Assembly: GCA_002682825.1 (NCBI GenBank)
Contig: NOKP01000011.1
Location: 1,426,420-1,490,419 of the forward strand
Source: Neonectria sp. B-13
Lineage: Eukaryota > Ascomycota > Sordariomycetes > Hypocreales > Nectriaceae
DNA: 64,000 nt
Direction of reading: 5' to 3'
Shown here: positions 60,092-64,000 of the stretch, piece by piece
How positions within the stretch are numbered: position 1 is the first letter of the stretch
Layout: the number at the start of each line of letters is the position of its first letter
Notes under the pieces: model-generated
Told to the model about the DNA's origin: nothing
Seen by the model: the letters and a program-made list of their open reading frames with translations, nothing else
The model's database searches: none
Translations under genes and position numbers: made by a program

Positions 60092-61155
60092 ATGAAGCTC
60101 CTCTCCGCCAGCGCCTTGGCCATGGGCGCCATCGGGCTTCCAGGAGCCGCAGCCTGGGGCAGTACGTAGAATCAATCCCGAGCTCCGAGCTCCGGAGAGC
60201 TTCCATGAGAGCTCATTTCCCGACCGCTGTGGATTGATTAAGCTGACCATAGTCGGCCAGGCCTGGGTCACATCACCACGGCGTACCTCGCCAGCCGCTT
60301 CGTCGCAAACACCACCGAGGCCTTCTTCCAGGAGCTGCTCGGCTCCCAGGAGCCAGATTACCTTGCCCTGATCGCGCCCTGGGCCGACTCCATCCGCTAC
60401 ACCGACTGGGGCCGCTACACCAAGAACTTCCACTTCATCGACGCCCACGACGACCCGCCGACCGACTGCAGCGTCGACTACGAGCGCGACTGCAAGGACG
60501 GCGGTTGTGTCATCAGCGCCCTGGCCAACTACACCAAACAGTCGCTGGACTCGGACCTGCCGACCTGGCAGCGCCAGCAGGCTGCCAAGTTCGTCGTGCA
60601 CTTCATCGGCGACATGCACCAGCCGCTGCACAACGAGAACATGGCCCTGGGCGGCAACCGCATCTACGTGCTCTTCAACGGCCACCGGTATAATCTGCAC
60701 CATGTCTGGGACAGCTCCATCATGGAAAAGTGGCTCGGTGGCCTGCACGGCGCGCCCTTGGCCATCGCCGAGAAGTGGTCGAGCCAGCTGGCCATCGCCA
60801 TCACGGACGGCAAGTTTGCGGATGAGAAGGAGTCGTGGTTGAAGGACCTGGATCTGGACGACCCTATCAACAGTGCCCTGTCTTGGTCAAAGGAGACCAA
60901 CGCCCTCGTCTGCACGCATGGTAAGTTGATTTTAAATGTGTCCACGGAAATGTCTTGAAAGGCTGACAAATGATCAAAGTGTTCCCCGAAGGCCCCGCAG
61001 CCATCGTGGGCAAGGAGCTTGGAGGCGAGTACACCGAGAAGGCCGGGCCCGTGATTGAGAAGCAGGTCGCACGCGCGGGATATAGGATGGCGGCATGGCT
61101 GGACCGCATTGTCGATGCCTATCAGGCCGAGCAGCAGATTTCCGAGGAGCTGTAG
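60092..61155 (+). CDS. secreted S1/P1-type zinc nuclease
   Basis: Three exons (60092-60161, 60261-60920, 60980-61155) give 301 residues. A 21-residue signal peptide is cleaved before Trp22, whose free amino end is itself a zinc ligand. With P1 nuclease numbering offset by 21, all nine ligands are present: Trp22, His27, Asp66, His81, His137, Asp141, His147, His170 and Asp174, the last ones in HFIGDMHQPLH and NLHHVWD. The family degrades single-stranded DNA and RNA and removes 3' phosphates, generally for nutrient scavenging. Cysteine pairs and NxT/S sequons suit an extracellular enzyme. The first acceptor was set at 60260 because only this rebuilds WGSLGH. A TATA-like element lies about 112 bases upstream. 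Confidence 0.95.
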
Positions 61156-63521
61156 ACTAACAGATAGCCGAAGGGGCCGACGGGGCCGTAAACGCCAAGG
61201 GAGCTGGCATTTGGACATGAGACGAGCTATGAACCACGAGTATTTGAGATAATTGACTTTTTGGGAAATCAAACAGTTTGCAGTAGCAGAGAGGCTGGGT
61301 TCGCGTCGCCTCAGCCCTAGTGTCAATCAAAGGAGAGGGGCAGCAAAGCAACGTGGTGATGACATCGTCAATGCGCCGTTTACCCTCGGGCGCCTGATGG
61401 CCGGCTCCCTACGAAAGACGAGCGCCCGCATGAGTTCCAGGAAATCCATGCTACCGTGTTGCTGTGTCAATTGAGGAAGTGGATGAAATGGGATGAAAGA
61501 TGACATCTCGCTCGCTAATACGGGGGACCTGGCACCAGCCATCGACCTGAGTCTTGGACTGTCTCAGCCCAGAGTCCCAAGGCCGGAACCATTGTTCTCG
61601 CCGTACGGATACACGGTAAAGGGAAAATCGAGTTTCACGGGTTCTTCTCGAGTCTCAAGAATCAGAACAAGCGACACGATCGGCGGTGTTTCAAGAGATG
61701 GGCATGTGTCATCCAGGTCACAAGTCGCGGGCGGAAGGGTTACATCGCCTGGGCAGCCGAGTTCCGTGTGTGGCGGGGGGGAAGGGGGGCTTACACCGAT
61801 ACCATGATGCTACGTCTCGGATGCCAAGGCCCGATTCAGGACACAGCGAGGATTGGCAAAAGTTCGGTTTCTGCATTGAAGCTGGGGAAAACTACGGCCA
61901 TAGTAGAACGCCACTCCCATAGTAGGACGGAGGTGCAAAGCAGCCGAAATTGGAGGAGGTTTTAGGGCGTTGTGTTTGAGCGGCGCGGATTCGCCTGGAC
62001 CGAGGGCGGATGAACTTGACGCTGGCAGCCAGCTATGACGGTGGGAGGACCACTCGGTGCTTCAGGTATCGGGATTATCCTGGGAGGTGTTGGGATGGCC
62101 TCGTGGTTTTACTCAGGCCTTTGTGGCTTTTGGGTCGATGGGTGCATGTGGTAGACGCCATGGCGGAGAGTTGACCGAGCCACAGCGGAGAGAAAGCAAC
62201 GCAAATAGTCCGTACGTAGTCTACATGACAGTCGATAGTCTCGGCGGCTGTGAAAACAACGGTGCATGCTGCAAGGTACCGTGCTATATCTGGCCGTCCC
62301 GCTATCTATGCGCATTTGGCACTCAACGGGCCATGCGGGAAATGATGCAAAACCTCATCAACCTCTCAACCAGCACCTAGACCCCGGAAGTGAATCGAAG
62401 ATCGGATGCCGCCGACCGCGACCCGACCAAACAAGGTTAAAAGCGAACAATCCCTGAACCCCCAGCAGTAGTCTATTTTCTTTCAGGCCCCTTGCTACTC
62501 CTGCTCTCTCTTCTCACAGAGCTCAGACACCGCGCTTACTGGCGTCGTCTCGGAGGCGAAACGCCGTGTGCCTGGCATCCCGCGTGTGAGGGAGCTTGGC
62601 AAGAGCCGCCATTGGCTGCGCCGCCGGGTCGCTGTAGGCCCGAACGAGGCCTGAGGTTACAAGGCCGAGTTGGATGCGACGTCTGGAGCCGCATCTCCAC
62701 CTCTCCGCCTCTCTACCACCGTTTTCGACGTCGTAGCACCGGGGGGCGCCCAGTTCCTTAGGCTTGGTGTTATGGACTGTGTTGTTGGGACGCCTCCTGT
62801 TAGGACCAGCGCTGGCTGACATGCCCATCGCCCTAACACCTACCATCGTCATGACTCCCCCCCTGACGTCCCAAGCCTTACCTCCAAGTTCCGGCTCTGT
62901 CTCGCATGGCCGCCTCTTCAGACGACCCTAGTCTCCTCCCGGCTCCGTCCCAACAATGCTCAGCCTTCATGTCGCTCTTCGAGTTTGATCTCCTCTCCGC
63001 CTAGCCTTCCCGTCAAGGGGCCCCGGTTGCAACTGCGTCCTTCTCTCTTCTCAGCCGTTTCCGGGTATCCCGTCTCTGCGACTTCGCGGAGACGCCCAAG
63101 CCCTCGAAATGCGACCTTGGACCCGGCCCCTGCCTCCGCCGAGCTGGCGTCCGTCTGATGTGCGTGCCCCGAGACACTCTAAGGCCTTGCAATGGACCTT
63201 CTCGGCATCTCGGCTCCGCTTTGCTCTACTCTTCCATTATGTTTTAAACCCGTTCAAACACCCTCCAGTTTCCAGTTAACCAGCTCCCTTCTCTTCTATT
63301 CTCATCAACGCTGGCGGTGTGTCTCTTTTCTACATTCGTTCCTTTCGCTGAGATTCAGTTGATCCTGTGTCTGTGACCATTCCTTTCACTGTTCTCATTC
63401 TTATTCGACCCGGTCTGGAACCGCCCATTTTCGCATTCACAAACAACCCTGACTATTTACCAACTTTCTCTCCCCTTCTCTTCTACGACCTTTGAGATTC
63501 CTTCAGTCAACATCAGTCAAC
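61156..63521. other. intergenic region and leader of the last gene
   Basis: 2.4 kb with no supported gene. From about 62860 to 63521 the plus strand is C/T-rich, the usual leader of a strongly expressed fungal gene, here the secreted protein starting at 63522. Confidence 0.45.
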
Positions 63522-64000
63522 ATGCACGTCAAAGGACTCCTCGTTGCCGTTCTTGGCATGGCTGCCTTGTCCGACGCCGCTGTCGCCGCCAAGCGGTCTC
63601 CGTTCTCTCGCGCCCTTCATCGACGACAATTCGGCGGCGGAGGCAACAATCAAAATGGAGGTCAAGGCAACAACGGCCAGAACCAGAACCAAGACCAAAA
63701 CCAAGACCAGAACCAAGGCAATGGCAATGACCAAGCCGATGACGCTGCTGGTGGTGGTGGTGGTGGCGGCGACGCGACGGCTCTGGATGCGAACAACATC
63801 CAAACCGGCTCCCAGCAAGATGGCAACCAACAGCCGGCAGATGGCCAAGCAGCCTCCGCAACGTAAGTACCTCGCCTCATCATCAAAATCACAATAGCTA
63901 ACTCGCCACCAGTGACGATGCCAACTTCATCAACTTTTGCACAGGCGAAACTCTTACCAATGGCGAGCAGAACGAAGCAGGATCCTGCAACGGAATTCGT
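63522..64000 (+). CDS. secreted Asn/Gln/Gly-rich protein, cut by window end
   Basis: Exon 1 (63522-63862) and the beginning of exon 2 (63913 to the window edge) encode at least 143 residues. A signal peptide (1 to about 22, LLVAVLGMAALSDAAVAA) is followed by basic pairs KR (24-25) and RR (34-35) before Gln36, which could be Kex2 sites. A low-complexity tract (about 38-113) of Gly, Asn, Gln and Asp includes repeated NQDQ units and seven consecutive Gly. Exon 2 starts DDANFINFCTGETLTNGEQN and then GSCNGI, resembling conserved secreted fungal proteins that are often mislabelled as ribosomal protein S17. Function unknown; the domain continues beyond the window. Confidence 0.85.

Noticed and set aside
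59948..60748. 266-codon minus-strand frame
   Set aside because: It is antisense to the S1/P1 nuclease exon, Val/Gly-rich and without motif.

Overview
The window is nuclear DNA of a filamentous ascomycete, most likely a sordariomycete. The grounds are: short spliceosomal introns of about 47-194 nt with GTAAGT/GTATGT-type donors and CTAAC-like branch sites; long pyrimidine-rich 5' leaders; multi-kilobase gene-free spacers; and a typical fungal gene set (methylcrotonyl-CoA carboxylase, Zn2Cys6 factor, DUF7728-like, PA-TM-RING and RRT8-like proteins). No rRNA, tRNA, CRISPR array or recognisable intact transposon was seen. All gene models below were spliced by hand from reading frame, splice signals and protein continuity; functions rest on motif recognition, not on database searches.

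Left part (1-9.5 kb): a mitochondrial-type short-chain dehydrogenase (1834-3218, -), then a divergent pair for leucine catabolism, isovaleryl-CoA dehydrogenase (5912-7360, -) and methylcrotonyl-CoA carboxylase beta subunit (7670-9489, +). Their shared 309-bp promoter holds a Leu3/LeuB-type everted repeat and a CRE-like site. From 9.5 to 14.6 kb there is only a small lower-GC candidate gene (10163-10525).

Centre (14.6-32 kb) is rich in membrane and secreted proteins: a type II membrane protein with an EGF-like ectodomain (14650-17345, +), an L-rhamnose mutarotase-like protein whose intron is a CT microsatellite (17870-18404, -), a DUF7728-like secretory-pathway protein (19223-20302, -), a 1582-residue Ser/Thr-rich mucin-like secreted protein (21552-26404, -), a seven-exon RRT8/EI24-like membrane protein (28631-29918, -) and a LanC-like zinc protein (30820-32048, +).

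From 32 to 46.6 kb the only firm gene is a Zn2Cys6 transcription factor (40922-42109, +), flanked by about 8.9 kb and 4.5 kb of gene-free DNA. This is the pattern expected of a developmentally regulated gene or of accessory sequence. Small triplicated 7-9 bp tandem repeats recur in these spacers, and a few low-confidence small ORFs or relics are noted.

Right part (46.6-64 kb): a divergent pair of a Sos7-like kinetochore protein and an RS-rich splicing-factor-like protein; a suspected pseudogene at 50.1-50.8 kb; a PA-TM-RING E3 ligase (52582-54769, +) convergent with aspartate-semialdehyde dehydrogenase (55293-56632, -); a PQ-loop vacuolar amino-acid transporter-like protein (57216-58539, -); a secreted S1/P1 nuclease with all nine zinc ligands (60092-61155, +); and, cut by the window edge, a secreted Asn/Gln/Gly-rich protein (63522-64000, +).

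Apart from the leucine-degradation pair, neighbours do not form an obvious pathway. No complete previously undescribed system could be supported. The most notable observations are the Leu3-type site between the two leucine genes, the microsatellite intron, two stop-free in-frame introns, the giant mucin, and the recurrent heptamer arrays.
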